A DNA stretch of 64,000 nt. It comes from Trebonia sp963767685 (lineage in GTDB: Bacteria > Actinomycetota > Actinomycetes > Streptosporangiales > Streptosporangiaceae). Location: contig CAVYEZ010000005.1 of NCBI GenBank assembly GCA_963767685.1, positions 2,170,001 through 2,234,000 of the forward strand, given 5' to 3'. Under the pieces are notes generated by a model, which saw only the letters and a program-made list of their open reading frames with translations, was not told the DNA's origin and ran no database searches. A program made the translations under genes and the position numbers. Positions within the stretch are counted from its first letter, which is position 1; every line of letters begins with the position of its first letter. Positions 16,394 to 25,630 of the stretch are shown here, one piece after another.

Positions 16394-18085
16394 ATGTCGC
16401 TTTATGTCATTATCTGTGGGGTGCGCAAGAAGGAGCTTTACCTCGTCGGCCGAACGCTCGCAACGCTAGTCAGCTTCGCGAGGGTCTGCCTGCCGCTGGC
16501 GGCGTATGACGGGACAGTTGGAGCGCAGAACGGGTTGTTGGCGCTGGGCTATGTGGTGCTTTCTCTGGCAACTATGGTCGCCGTTGTTGCGCATGAACTC
16601 GGGCACCTACTTGCCTGCCGGGCACTTGGAGCGGAGGTAAAGGCGTTCCGGCTCGGGGGCAAGCGGGCCGTCCGGTTCCGCGCCGGGACGGTCGAGGTGT
16701 CACTCGGCTTGCCGTACAGCGGACGGGTTGAGTTCACCGGCACGCTCTCCGTTGGGCGACGGGCTGTGATCACGCTTGCCGGGTCGCTCGCGGACCTGGC
16801 GCTCGGCGGCCTGGCGCTGGGGGGTTGGGCTATCGCGGCTTCCGGGCGGGGCATACCACCACTGGTGGTTATCGCAGCCGGCGGGCTCATAGTGACCGGC
16901 CTGATCAACCTCATGCCATACCGGATGCGCTCGGGAAGAATCACCGACGGGGCACGGCTGTTCGAACTGCGTTCCGACATTGACTCGACGCGACTGGCGG
17001 CGGCGCGGCGGACCGCTTCCCGGCTGCGGGAGGCTGGACGAGCGACGGAGTTGCTTGAGCTGCATGCTGGGGTACGCGTTCCGGACGGGCGGCTGAGCCA
17101 GGCGTGCGCTGCCAGCCTCGCGCTGGTGGAACTCAACGTCGTACTCCTGCCGGGGCGACTGTCCGATGACGCGGCGCAGCTGGCCGAACGCCGCCTCTCG
17201 GCCCTGACGCGGCAGCAAGACCTGGGGCCTGCCGCACCGGTGGCGTACATGGCGCTGGCCCTGCTGCGACTCAGGCTGGGCGAAACCCACGGGATTGCCG
17301 AGGCCGAACGGCTCTGCGAGCGGGCGCTGGCCTGGAAAGACCTGAGTGATCCCATGCGCCGCTGGGCTTTCGCCACTGTCATCATGTCCCGGCAGGCGCG
17401 TGGGCTGCCGTATGCGGACGTAGACACAAAGGCGGCGGCCACGCTGGAGCCGGGGAAGCACAGTACAGAAGCGATGGCAGCGCTGTTGAGTGCTGCCATG
17501 GACCCCGAGGCAGCACTTCGCGCGTTCCGGGACGGTGCCCCGGGTGCCCGGCTGGGTGCGGAAGGCATCGCCATGTTGCTGCTCCGCCAGGGGAGGACCG
17601 GCGAGCTGCTGGAGTTGCACGCGGGCTTCGGCAGGCCGCCTGCGGGCCCGGATGCGCTGGATGAGGCGCGCTCGCTGCATACGGTGGAGTACTGCGTGCT
17701 GCTTGTGCCGGAGATGCCGCTCAACGTGCTCGACGAGGCGGCGCGCCGGGTGCAGTGGGCTGCGGCCAAGTATCTGCTTAAGGAGATGAAAGATCCCGTG
17801 GACCGTGCCGGGCTTAAGCACAGCGTGGCGGTGGCGCGGCTGCGGCAGGGCAGGTTCGCGGAGGTCGAGCGCTTGTGCGCGTCGGCTCTGGCCGTGGGCG
17901 TCGGCCCGGACAATCGCGCTACCGTACTCGCGACGATCGTGCTGGCCCGGCGTGCGCTCGGCCAGCCGCACGGCGACCTGCTCGCCGAGGCCGTCGCTCT
18001 GTCCCCGGATGCTGACCTGGTCGCGGAAGCCCGGAGGAATCAGTCTCGGCTGGAGAGTCAGCCGGAACCGTTCGGGATGAACTAG
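16394..18085 (+). CDS. M50-type membrane metalloprotease-like protein with helical-repeat tail
   Basis: A 563-residue protein. Membrane helices lie near residues 20-65 and 125-175. The zinc motif HELGH (67-71) sits in the second segment, and the partner motif NLMPY...TDG (172-186) supplies the third ligand Asp 185. This is the site-2-protease (M50) signature. Residues 190-560 form a soluble, Ala/Leu/Arg-rich tail of repeated helix pairs resembling TPRs. S2P proteases cleave membrane-bound anti-sigma or regulatory proteins; the substrate here is unknown. The ribosome site before ATG 16394 is weak, so the start is uncertain. Confidence 0.8.
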   Translation: MSLYVIICGVRKKELYLVGRTLATLVSFARVCLPLAAYDGTVGAQNGLLALGYVVLSLATMVAVVAHELGHLLACRALGAEVKAFRLGGKRAVRFRAGTVEVSLGLPYSGRVEFTGTLSVGRRAVITLAGSLADLALGGLALGGWAIAASGRGIPPLVVIAAGGLIVTGLINLMPYRMRSGRITDGARLFELRSDIDSTRLAAARRTASRLREAGRATELLELHAGVRVPDGRLSQACAASLALVELNVVLLPGRLSDDAAQLAERRLSALTRQQDLGPAAPVAYMALALLRLRLGETHGIAEAERLCERALAWKDLSDPMRRWAFATVIMSRQARGLPYADVDTKAAATLEPGKHSTEAMAALLSAAMDPEAALRAFRDGAPGARLGAEGIAMLLLRQGRTGELLELHAGFGRPPAGPDALDEARSLHTVEYCVLLVPEMPLNVLDEAARRVQWAAAKYLLKEMKDPVDRAGLKHSVAVARLRQGRFAEVERLCASALAVGVGPDNRATVLATIVLARRALGQPHGDLLAEAVALSPDADLVAEARRNQSRLESQPEPFGMN

Positions 18086-18167
18086 ACGATTATCAGCCGA
18101 GCGCCCGCAGGTGCCGCGCTGTCTGGCCGTAGCCTAGGTGGGTCGGGTAGCGAGGCGGGAGGACAGG

Positions 18168-19004
18168 GTGGAGACAGAGCGGGAGCGGCTTCCCCGGCCG
18201 GCGGACAGCTGGCAGGAACACTGGTTCGACCACCGGCAACTGCTCCGGCTCTACTACGACGACGAGCACTGCGCGATTTACCTGGACCCCGACGTGCGCC
18301 GGGCCGAAGTCCAGTGGCTGCCTCGCTACATCAGCGCGGCCTGGCACTACTCCAAGGCGACCTACGGCGAGGCGTTCGGCCCCGACCCGCGCATTTACTC
18401 CATCCACCACGCCGGGCGCCACGGCGGCGGCCACGCCGGCTACTACGTCAGCCCGGTGCACGACTACCACAACGTCAGCGACTGCGGCCTGGACACCTGG
18501 CGGGAGAGCAACCCCCTCGCGCCCGAACTGCCCGCCCATGAGATCGGCCATTCGGTGGAGAGCGCCAACAACGGCCGCCACGGCTCCCCCGCCTACGAGA
18601 TCTGGGGCGACAGCAAGTGGGCCGAGTTCTACATCTATGACCTCTACACGGCGCTCGGCATGGACCAGGCGGCCAAGCGGGTCCACCGCCAGTTCACCGG
18701 CAACCGGGACGACTTCCCGCGGCGGGGTACTCACTGGTTCCGCGACTGGTTCTATCCGCTGTGGCGGGACTGCGGGCAGGCGGCGGTCATGGACCGGTTC
18801 TTCCGGCAGCTGGCCGAGCACTTCCCGCGGGAGCAGGACGGGACGTACACGCGGCGGATGAACTGGGGCGAGTACCTCCACTTCAGCAGCGGCGCCGCGG
18901 GCGCCGACCTGAGCAGGTTCGCCGAGCGCGCCTTCGGGTGGCCCCGCGAGTGGAGTGACCAGCTTGAGCAGGCGCGGGCGCAGTTCCCTGGCGTCACGTA
19001 CTGA
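18168..19004 (+). CDS. Putative zinc metalloprotease (HEIGH motif)
   Basis: A 278-residue soluble protein. The motif PAHEIGHSVESAN gives His 124, Glu 125 and His 128, and WAEFY about 28 residues later offers Glu 153 as third ligand, a gluzincin-like layout. It is rich in His, Tyr and Trp. No signal peptide is seen, so it is probably cytoplasmic. GTG 18168 follows GGGAGGA at good spacing. It lies 82 bp after the M50-like gene. I do not recognise a named family. Confidence 0.7.
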   Translation: METERERLPRPADSWQEHWFDHRQLLRLYYDDEHCAIYLDPDVRRAEVQWLPRYISAAWHYSKATYGEAFGPDPRIYSIHHAGRHGGGHAGYYVSPVHDYHNVSDCGLDTWRESNPLAPELPAHEIGHSVESANNGRHGSPAYEIWGDSKWAEFYIYDLYTALGMDQAAKRVHRQFTGNRDDFPRRGTHWFRDWFYPLWRDCGQAAVMDRFFRQLAEHFPREQDGTYTRRMNWGEYLHFSSGAAGADLSRFAERAFGWPREWSDQLEQARAQFPGVTY

Positions 19005-19024
19005 GCGCCGGGCCGGCTCCCGGC

Positions 19025-19480
19025 TCAGCGCGCTACGAGCTGGCCTGACTCCAGGCCCGCCGCGATGGCCGTAACCATCTCGGCCAGTGCCTGGAGGCTG
19101 ATGTCGCCGATCTCGGTAAAGGTCACGACGCCTTTGGCGCTGACCCGGGCCCGGCCGAGCTTGCCCGCATAGGCGCAGGTGAAGTTAGAGCCATCGCCGT
19201 AGGCGTTGCTGTAGAAGCTCAGGTAGTTCTTCTGCAGCGCGATCCCGAGGATGGGCCAGGTGACCAGTGCGGGAGAGCTCTTAACGGTGTACTGGTACTG
19301 GCCGTAACCGATCATGGTCATGGTCATGCCGGGCTGGCCGGGCGGTGTTCCTGGCACCAACCAGCGCGACAGGGCGGGCGCCGCCGCCCGGATCACCGCA
19401 TCGAGTTCTCGCAGCGCGTCCTCCCGCGCGGGATCGAAGCGGAAGTACTCCTCCACGGACGCCGCGTGCACCTTAAACAT
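19025..19480 (-). CDS. DUF1801-type protein
   Basis: A 151-residue YdhG-like protein of the DUF1801 family. It starts MFKVHAASVEEYF, and includes the ALSRWLVPG loop, the MTMTMIGYGQYQY strand and the KNYLSFYSN strand. The family fold is known but the function is not. GAGGAAGC precedes ATG 19480. The start overlaps the 3' end of the upstream ATPase gene by 88 bp in another frame, suggesting translational coupling or an artefact at that gene's end. Confidence 0.75.
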   Translation of the reverse strand: MFKVHAASVEEYFRFDPAREDALRELDAVIRAAAPALSRWLVPGTPPGQPGMTMTMIGYGQYQYTVKSSPALVTWPILGIALQKNYLSFYSNAYGDGSNFTCAYAGKLGRARVSAKGVVTFTEIGDISLQALAEMVTAIAAGLESGQLVAR

Positions 19481-20856
19481 CGCGACCTGCTTCCTCGTTG
19501 AATGGTCACGAGCTTAATGAGGCCGGGCCCCTCGCGCAGGGCCTGACTGATGCGCCTTGCGGGTCTCGTGGCTGGCTGCGGCTCGGGTCGGGCACCGACG
19601 GGTGGTCTCGGGGATAAGGCGGCCCAGATGACGCTGATCGGGAGTGCGGTGATCCTGTCTCCGAGCGGGAAGGCATGCGGGCCGGTATGGAAGACGGCTC
19701 CGGCGACGAAGCGGTCTCCAAGCTCGTCGCGCAGCCAGGCCAGGTGCCGCGCGTCGCCCGTGGTCACCGATGCGCCCGCCTTGATCTCGAAGCCGAGGAC
19801 ACGCTCTCCACCCAGTTCAGCGACAATGTCTACCTCGCGCCTGCCGTCCTGGTCGCGCAGGTGGTACAGACGCGGCCGGGCCGGACTTACCTCGAGCTCG
19901 CCACGCAGCTGCTGAGTCACGAACGTGTCGATGACCCGGCCGAGCAGCTTGCCGTCGTGCAGGATGGCCTGCATGTCCGTCCGCAGGATGGCGGCCATCA
20001 GCCCGGCGTCCATGACGTAGCGCTTGGGTGCGAGCGCGAGCCGCTTTAGCCGGTTGGTCCGCCACGCGGGAAGCGACTCAACGACGAAGACGTTCTCAAG
20101 GACCCGCTCGTAGGAAGTCGCCGTTCCCCTGTCGATCCCGGCCGCCTCGTAGATGCTCTTGGCCTCGGTGATCCCCGCGGAGTTGAGCGCGTACGCCTCC
20201 AGGTAGCGCGACAGCCGCAGCGGGTCACGCGCCCCGACGGTGCCGGTCGGGTCCCTGGTGATGATCTGCGCCACGTACCCCTCCAGCCAGCGCTGCCTGG
20301 CTGAGGCGCTGGAGATGGCCAGCGCCTCAGGGAACCCGCTGCGCAGCGCCAGTTCGAGGTAGTCACGGATATCGAGCCGCTCGCCAGGCGTCGCGACGGG
20401 CTCGCCCCTGGCCATCCGGTCGATGATCGACTCCCTCGCCAGTTGGCCGTTCTGCTCCCGGACGGTCATGCCCAGGAGGCGGAGCCTGACTATGCGCCCG
20501 GTGCCGGCGGCGGTCGTGCCCTCGAGGTCGCCGTAAGCAGAGCCGGTCAGCAGGAACCGGCCCGGACGGGCCTCCGTGTCGATCGCGCGCTTCACGGCCG
20601 GGAAGGTCTCCGGCACCGCCTGCCACTCATCTAGCAGCAATGGCTCGCTGGCGCCGCGGATGATCGCATCGGGATCGGCGCGGAATGCCAGTGCCTCGCC
20701 CGGGACGTCTAGCCGGATCACTGATGCCGCCCGCTGTAGTGCCGTCGTGGTCTTGCCCGCGGCGCGTGGGCCGACGAGCAACACCGCAGGCAGGTCAGCC
20801 ATCAACTCGTCAAGAAGGCCGTCAAGCAGCCGGCTGCGGTACGCCATTGAAACCAT
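19393..20856 (-). CDS. AAA ATPase with DUF4143 domain
   Basis: A 487-residue ATPase of the archaeal-type/DUF4143 class. Walker A is GPRAAGKTT (about 29-37), Walker B is LLLDEWQ, and sensor LLTGSAYGDLE follows. The DUF4143 part (RYLEAYALNSAGITEAKSI; YHLRDQDGRREVDIVAEL) is a nuclease-like C-terminal domain with E-V-D-I. Relatives normally stop soon after ALPISVIW; here about 75 low-complexity residues follow and run into the next gene, so a lost stop or small indel near 19600 is possible. Cellular role unknown. Confidence 0.82.
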   Translation of the reverse strand: MVSMAYRSRLLDGLLDELMADLPAVLLVGPRAAGKTTTALQRAASVIRLDVPGEALAFRADPDAIIRGASEPLLLDEWQAVPETFPAVKRAIDTEARPGRFLLTGSAYGDLEGTTAAGTGRIVRLRLLGMTVREQNGQLARESIIDRMARGEPVATPGERLDIRDYLELALRSGFPEALAISSASARQRWLEGYVAQIITRDPTGTVGARDPLRLSRYLEAYALNSAGITEAKSIYEAAGIDRGTATSYERVLENVFVVESLPAWRTNRLKRLALAPKRYVMDAGLMAAILRTDMQAILHDGKLLGRVIDTFVTQQLRGELEVSPARPRLYHLRDQDGRREVDIVAELGGERVLGFEIKAGASVTTGDARHLAWLRDELGDRFVAGAVFHTGPHAFPLGDRITALPISVIWAALSPRPPVGARPEPQPATRPARRISQALREGPGLIKLVTIQRGSRSRCLRCTRRPWRSTSASIPRGRTRCENSMR

Positions 20857-21145
20857 CCCATCGCGAGCGCACTTCTACATGACACGCAGCCTACCATCTA
20901 CATCTCACGCGTAAGAGATTCGGCATCTCCCGCAGATGTAAATGAGCCCAACAAGGCGCCATCGTGGCCGGCGACGGGCGTGCTGCTCGCCGGGTGGGGG
21001 CGCGGGGCGGTGAGCATGCGGCGGATGCCTTGCGCGCCTGCGGCTGCCGCCGCATCCCAGTGCATCATCAAGCGTGGACAGCAGCCCGGAAGGCTCGGTA
21101 TCGCCTACCGTGGCCAGCGAGGCGCGCCGGCGAAAGGATGGCGGG

Positions 21146-22075
21146 ATGAGGTTCGTCGCGGCGGATGGCCGGGCTTCGCTGGTGCGGGGCGATGCGGTGT
21201 TCGACGTGGCCGAGTGCTCGGACGGCGCGATCGCGGCCGACCCGATGACGGTGCTGCGCGACCACTGGGATGACCTCGCCGCCCTCGCATTTCCGGGTGA
21301 GGGACGGCCGCTCGACGAGGTGACGCTTGGCGCGCCTGTCCCCCGGCCGCCGCTGATCTTGTCGCTGATCGCCAACTATCCGCCTGCCAGTAAAGGCGCG
21401 TTCCCGATGATCGTAGGCAAGGCGCCGTCCGCGGTTACCGGCCCCTATGACGAGATCGTGCTGCCCGACCCGTCGCGGCTGCCCCTCGGCCGGGCCTACG
21501 TGATCGCCGAACCCGAGCTGACGGTCGTGACCCGGGCAGCGGGACGGCACCTGAGCGTGGACGCGGCCCGCAGAGCCATCGCCGGGTATGCCGTGGCTCA
21601 AGACATCACCGAGCGCGTCCACGAGTTCGGCCCTTCCCCCTCGCCGTGGACGTGGGAGAACCTGCCGGCCAAGACGCTCGGCAAGAGCATCGACACTTTC
21701 TGCCCGCTCGGCCCGGCCCTGGTAACCCCTGACGAACTCACCGCCGCCGGCGCTCTGGAGAAACGCTGCTGGATCAACGGCGAGCTGACCCATCACCACC
21801 AGCACGACGACATGCTGTGGGCCCCGGCAGAACTCGTGGCCCTCGTGTCCTGCTTCGTCACCTTGCAGGCGGGCACCGTGCTGCTGTGCGGCGCGGGCAA
21901 CCGCCTCGACGGCCGTCCGCCACTAGGCCTCGCCGCCGGTGACGTGATCCGCACTGAGATCGTCGGCGTCGGCACGATCGAAAACCGCTGCCGGAATGAG
22001 TCCGCATCGCGCGGCCCCAGGCCCGCGAAGCGCTCGCTTCAAGCTTGGCCGCCATCAATTCACGATGCAAAGTGA
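21146..22075 (+). CDS. Fumarylacetoacetate hydrolase family protein
   Basis: A 309-residue FAH-fold protein. Typical pieces are PPLILSLIANYP, the metal-binding ExE in AEPELTVVTR, the Asp in AVAQDITER, KSIDTFCPLGPALVTPDEL, and GDVIRTEIVGVGTIENRCR. It probably cleaves or decarboxylates a 1,3-dicarbonyl acid with a divalent metal. ATG 21146 is used because conserved sequence begins there. The last 25 residues after NRCR are unlike family ends and may reflect a small indel. It could serve the homogentisate route, but is 19 kb from hmgA. Confidence 0.85.
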   Translation: MRFVAADGRASLVRGDAVFDVAECSDGAIAADPMTVLRDHWDDLAALAFPGEGRPLDEVTLGAPVPRPPLILSLIANYPPASKGAFPMIVGKAPSAVTGPYDEIVLPDPSRLPLGRAYVIAEPELTVVTRAAGRHLSVDAARRAIAGYAVAQDITERVHEFGPSPSPWTWENLPAKTLGKSIDTFCPLGPALVTPDELTAAGALEKRCWINGELTHHHQHDDMLWAPAELVALVSCFVTLQAGTVLLCGAGNRLDGRPPLGLAAGDVIRTEIVGVGTIENRCRNESASRGPRPAKRSLQAWPPSIHDAK

Positions 22076-22201
22076 ACCTACCGCTGCGAGCTACCGATGT
22101 CCTCCGCGTGGGGCGACGCTTGCCTGACAAGTCGGCATTTATCCGCAGATTGAGGGCGTCTGCGGGGTTGACGATCATGTTTTCGAGGGAACAACAATTG
22201 C

Positions 22202-23104
22202 GTGAGCGTCGCCGACGTGACCCGCGCCGACCCCGCCCTCCTGCGGTCCGCGCTGGCCGCTGCCATGCTCGGCTGGCACGTGTTCCCGTGCGCGGTCGGC
22301 GAGAAGCGGCCCGCGTTGCGCGGGAACTGGCAAGACCTGGCCACCACCTCCCCCGACCAGATCCGTGACTGGTGGGCCCGGGCGCCGTACAACATCGGCG
22401 TCGCGTGCGGGCCCTCCGGGCTGATCGTTGTCGACCTGGACCTGCCGCATGACGTCGACGACGAGGACGCCGACGACGGCGCGCTGTTCCCGCTGTCCGG
22501 CGCCGACATCCTGTCCGGGCTCGCCCGGCAGCACGGTGAGCGGTACCCTGGGGGCACCTACGTTGTCGACACGCCGTCCGGCGGGTGCCACCTCTACTTT
22601 TCCTACCTTTCCGCTGCCGGGGACGCACGGGTGCGGAACTCCGCGGGCGCTGTCGGCCCGCATATCGACATCCGCGCCGATGGCGGCTACGTGGTCGGCG
22701 CGGGCAGCAGGATCGGCGGGCGCGCCTATGCCGCCAGGGGCCGCCGGGCGCCCGCGCCGCTGCCGTCCTGGCTCGCCCGGCTGATCACGGACTCCGACGC
22801 GCCGCCAGCGGTGCCCGCCCCGCGCCTGCCGGTCACCGACACCGCCCAGGGCCGGGCGTACGCGATGGCGGCGCTGCGGGCGGAACTCGACCGGGTCGCT
22901 TCGGCCCGGCCGGGGACGAGGAACGTCACGCTGAACCGGGCCGCCTTCAGCCTCGGGCAGTTGGTCGCCGCCGGGCTGATCCCGCCGATCCCGGTGATCA
23001 CCTCACTCATCGGCGCCGCGCGGCACGCGGGACTGCCGGAGGAGGAGGCCGTCCGCACGGTGCGGTCGGGCATGGACGCCGGGGTCAAGAAGCCGCGCGC
23101 CTAG
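22202..23104 (+). CDS. Bifunctional DNA primase/polymerase domain protein (orphan)
   Basis: A 300-residue Prim-Pol protein. The N-terminal segment AAAMLGWHVFPCAVGEKRPAL, the acidic pair in VVDLDLPHD, the GGCHLYF strand and HIDIRADGGYVV are diagnostic. The C-terminal helical part ends EEEAVRTVRSGMDAG, as in primases of actinomycete plasmids, integrative elements and phages. No helicase, integrase or excisionase is adjacent, so it is probably a leftover of a mobile element. Confidence 0.82.
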   Translation: MSVADVTRADPALLRSALAAAMLGWHVFPCAVGEKRPALRGNWQDLATTSPDQIRDWWARAPYNIGVACGPSGLIVVDLDLPHDVDDEDADDGALFPLSGADILSGLARQHGERYPGGTYVVDTPSGGCHLYFSYLSAAGDARVRNSAGAVGPHIDIRADGGYVVGAGSRIGGRAYAARGRRAPAPLPSWLARLITDSDAPPAVPAPRLPVTDTAQGRAYAMAALRAELDRVASARPGTRNVTLNRAAFSLGQLVAAGLIPPIPVITSLIGAARHAGLPEEEAVRTVRSGMDAGVKKPRA

Positions 23105-23461
23105 GTGCCTTTCGCTACCTGGTCGCTTGTTCCGGGCCGACACCACGGCGGGCAGCGCCGCGAACCCGCACACCGCCGCAGCCTCGGCCACCCAGGAGAA
23201 CGGAGCGAAGCAGGCGGCCTTGCGATCGGCGCGCATTTCGTGAAATGCCAGGCGGGCAGCGCGGGGAGCCTAACTCCGCGCTCCCGCGAGGCCTAGATGA
23301 CCGAAGGATGCGCATAATGAGGCGATATGCGCGGGCGGACGCCGAGCCTACCTGCTGATGGGGCTGCGTTTAATGCGTCGGGGGAAAAGGTCTTGACCCT
23401 GTCCTAAGGGCAGGCTGGATCCTGGCAGCGTTAGCGCGCAGGTTCATGAGAGGGGTGTGTC
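23105..23461. other. 357-bp non-coding stretch with palindromes
   Basis: No gene seen. A perfect palindrome GCATTTC-GT-GAAATGC lies at 23233-23248. An inverted pair AGCGCGG/CCGCGCT lies at about 23258-23282 and could terminate the primase gene. The promoter of the GyrI-like gene must lie in the right-hand part. Confidence 0.45.
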
Positions 23462-23965
23462 ATGGATGTTCGGATGCGTGAGGTACCCGAGCAGACTGTC
23501 GTCACGGAACAGCGGATGGTCGACCAGAAAGCCTTGGAGCAATGGCTTCCCGAGGCGATGCCGCGGGTGCACAAGGCCGCGGGGGACATGGCGGCCGGGA
23601 CGGCGGATCAGCCGTATCTGCTGCGGGACCATGTCGGCGACGAGCCGGTTTTCATCGTGATCTACGAGGGCAACCCGAACGAGGGCGAGACGGCAGTCGA
23701 GTGCTGCACTCCCTTGCGTGCGGGCGGCACAGCGCCGGATGGCGTGGCTACGCGGTCGATCCCGGCGCACCGGGAGGCGTATGTGCGCGTCGAGAAGCGA
23801 ACTGTGCAGTCCGGCAAGATCGGTGATGTCTACGTGGCGATCGAGGAATGGATCGAGGACCAGGGCCTGGAAGTCGCCGCCGCGCCTCGGGAGACGTATT
23901 GGACCGACTTCTTTTCCGCGGCAGGAGATGACGAGGTGTTCGACGTGGCGTTCCCGGTGGGGTAG
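23462..23965 (+). CDS. Stand-alone GyrI-like effector-binding domain protein
   Basis: A 167-residue protein of the GyrI-like/AraC effector-binding fold. It starts REVPEQTVVTEQRMV, has the strand PVFIVIYEGN and ends with ETYWTDFF...EVFDVAFPV. Such domains bind small hydrophobic or cationic ligands. It shares the TVxTEQR opening with the sensor domain of the MerR protein encoded next, so the two are probably paralogous and co-transcribed (gap 9 bp). A ligand-sequestering role is inference. Confidence 0.8.
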   Translation: MDVRMREVPEQTVVTEQRMVDQKALEQWLPEAMPRVHKAAGDMAAGTADQPYLLRDHVGDEPVFIVIYEGNPNEGETAVECCTPLRAGGTAPDGVATRSIPAHREAYVRVEKRTVQSGKIGDVYVAIEEWIEDQGLEVAAAPRETYWTDFFSAAGDDEVFDVAFPVG

Positions 23966-23974
23966 ACATCTCAT

Positions 23975-25630
23975 GTGCGCGGCCCGGCAGCGGAGATGAC
24001 GATCGGAGAGTTCTCGCGCCGGTCCCAGCTGTCACTTAAGGCGCTCCGGCTGTATGAGCGCCTGGGGCTGCTACGGTCCGTAGCTGTCGATCAGCGGAAC
24101 GGTTACCGCAGGTATCACGAGAGTCAGCTCTACACCGCGCGCCTGATCGTCATGCTGCGCCTGCTGGACATGCCCCTGCCCGAAGTTGGCAAGGTGGTGT
24201 CCGCGTCCCGCACCGAAGCCGCTGAAATCATCGACTCGTACTGGGCCTCGGCGGAAAGCCGGTTCGCCGCCCAGCGGCAGGTCATGGACATACTCCGGCC
24301 AGGCGTAGCCGCGTCGGAGATGCCCGCACACGAACTGCCTGTCCGCGAACGGGACGTGGCGGCACAGACGGTGCTTACCGAGCAGCGACACGTCTACATC
24401 GGACAGCTGACCTGGACCCGGGAAGCCGCCGCCCGGCTCAGCGCAAGCGCCGCCCGGTGCGGCGGCGTAGCGGGCGAACGTTTTGTCGTTTTCCATGGCA
24501 TGCTCACCACTGACAGTGACGGACCGGTGCAAGTGTGCGTCCCGGTCAGCCACCCGCCCGAAGACCTCGCCGAACTGGCCTGGCGGGTCGAGCCCGCACA
24601 CCGGGAAGCGTTTATCCCGGTAACGAAGACGCATTTCGAGGTTCCCGCCATCTTTTCTATCTATGACCAGATGGCCCGCTGGGTAACAGCCCCTGGCCGC
24701 AGGCGAGCCGGGGCGCCCAGAGAGGTCTACCGGGCCGGCATCGAGCCGCTCTTCGCAACGGCCGGCCAGCAGATCTGCGATGTCGCCGTCCCTTTCACTA
24801 GCTGCCGTTCCCGGCAGCCCCGGCCGGTGGACGCCGGGGTGCTCGGGGCCAAGATCAGCTCGTTCCGGCCGCACCTGGCCGAGGGCAAGGCGCCGAAGAC
24901 TGCTGAGTTAATCCTTGCCGGTGACCGGGACCCGGTCCAGGGTGATGCCGAAATAGCGGCGGTAAGCGGCCAGGATCTCGGCGTCGCTGGTCAGCGTGCG
25001 CTCCTCGCGATGGCCGTCCTCGGTCACGATGAGCCGGTCGCGGCTCAGCGTGATGCGGCCGGAGCTGGTGGAAATCGAGCAGGTCAGGGATTTCCGGAAG
25101 TGCGATCCGGGGAAGGTCTGCTGCCACCAGCAGGTCGGCGCGAAATCGTGCAGTGCGTAGGGCCGGGGGTCGACCCGGTAGGCGGGCTCGCCGTCGTGGA
25201 AGATGTCGAGGTCGCCGTGCCCGGAGGGGCTACCTGCCACCCGGAACGTTCCGGCGGGGTCGGGCTGTTCGCCGGGGAAGCCCAGCCGCAGCGGCTGCGT
25301 GGCGAACCGGCCGAACCCGACGTCGGCCAGCCACGGTTCCGCGAGGTCCACCCGAAGGGTCATGTGGTCAAAGGGCGGTCCGGGCTGTCCGCCCGCGCCG
25401 AATACCCGCGCGGACAGCAGGCTGACGCGGAACCCGAGCGCGGTGAGCAGGCCCGCGAAGGCGCCGTTGAGCTCGTAACAGAAGCCGCCGCGGTGCATCC
25501 GGGCCACCTTGGTCACCAGGGCCGCCTGGTCCAGGACGATCGGCTCGCCGAGATGGATGCTCAGGTTCTCGAACGGCACGGCCAGCAGATGCGCCGCCTG
25601 GAGGTCGCGCAGCGCCTGGAGATCCGCTGA
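23975..25630 (+). CDS. MerR-family regulator with GyrI-like sensor; 3' end abnormal
   Basis: Residues about 8-75 form the MerR winged helix (IGEFSRRSQLSLKALRLYERLGLL) and dimer helix. Residues about 125-270 are a GyrI-like ligand domain (QTVLTEQRHVYIGQL to ICDVAVPF). Homologous proteins end there. Here the frame runs on 280 residues antisense to the N-acetyltransferase gene, which cannot be real. A TAG at 24799-24801 lies in the neighbouring frame exactly at the natural end, so one indel near 24790 probably removed the stop. The real gene is likely 23975 or 23996 to about 24801. Confidence 0.75.
   Translation: MRGPAAEMTIGEFSRRSQLSLKALRLYERLGLLRSVAVDQRNGYRRYHESQLYTARLIVMLRLLDMPLPEVGKVVSASRTEAAEIIDSYWASAESRFAAQRQVMDILRPGVAASEMPAHELPVRERDVAAQTVLTEQRHVYIGQLTWTREAAARLSASAARCGGVAGERFVVFHGMLTTDSDGPVQVCVPVSHPPEDLAELAWRVEPAHREAFIPVTKTHFEVPAIFSIYDQMARWVTAPGRRRAGAPREVYRAGIEPLFATAGQQICDVAVPFTSCRSRQPRPVDAGVLGAKISSFRPHLAEGKAPKTAELILAGDRDPVQGDAEIAAVSGQDLGVAGQRALLAMAVLGHDEPVAAQRDAAGAGGNRAGQGFPEVRSGEGLLPPAGRREIVQCVGPGVDPVGGLAVVEDVEVAVPGGATCHPERSGGVGLFAGEAQPQRLRGEPAEPDVGQPRFREVHPKGHVVKGRSGLSARAEYPRGQQADAEPERGEQAREGAVELVTEAAAVHPGHLGHQGRLVQDDRLAEMDAQVLERHGQQMRRLEVAQRLEIR

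Noticed and set aside
24850..25630. C-terminal 260 residues of the MerR-GyrI frame as a new domain
   Set aside because: This part is exactly antisense to arylamine N-acetyltransferase with an intact triad; a lost stop codon is far more likely.
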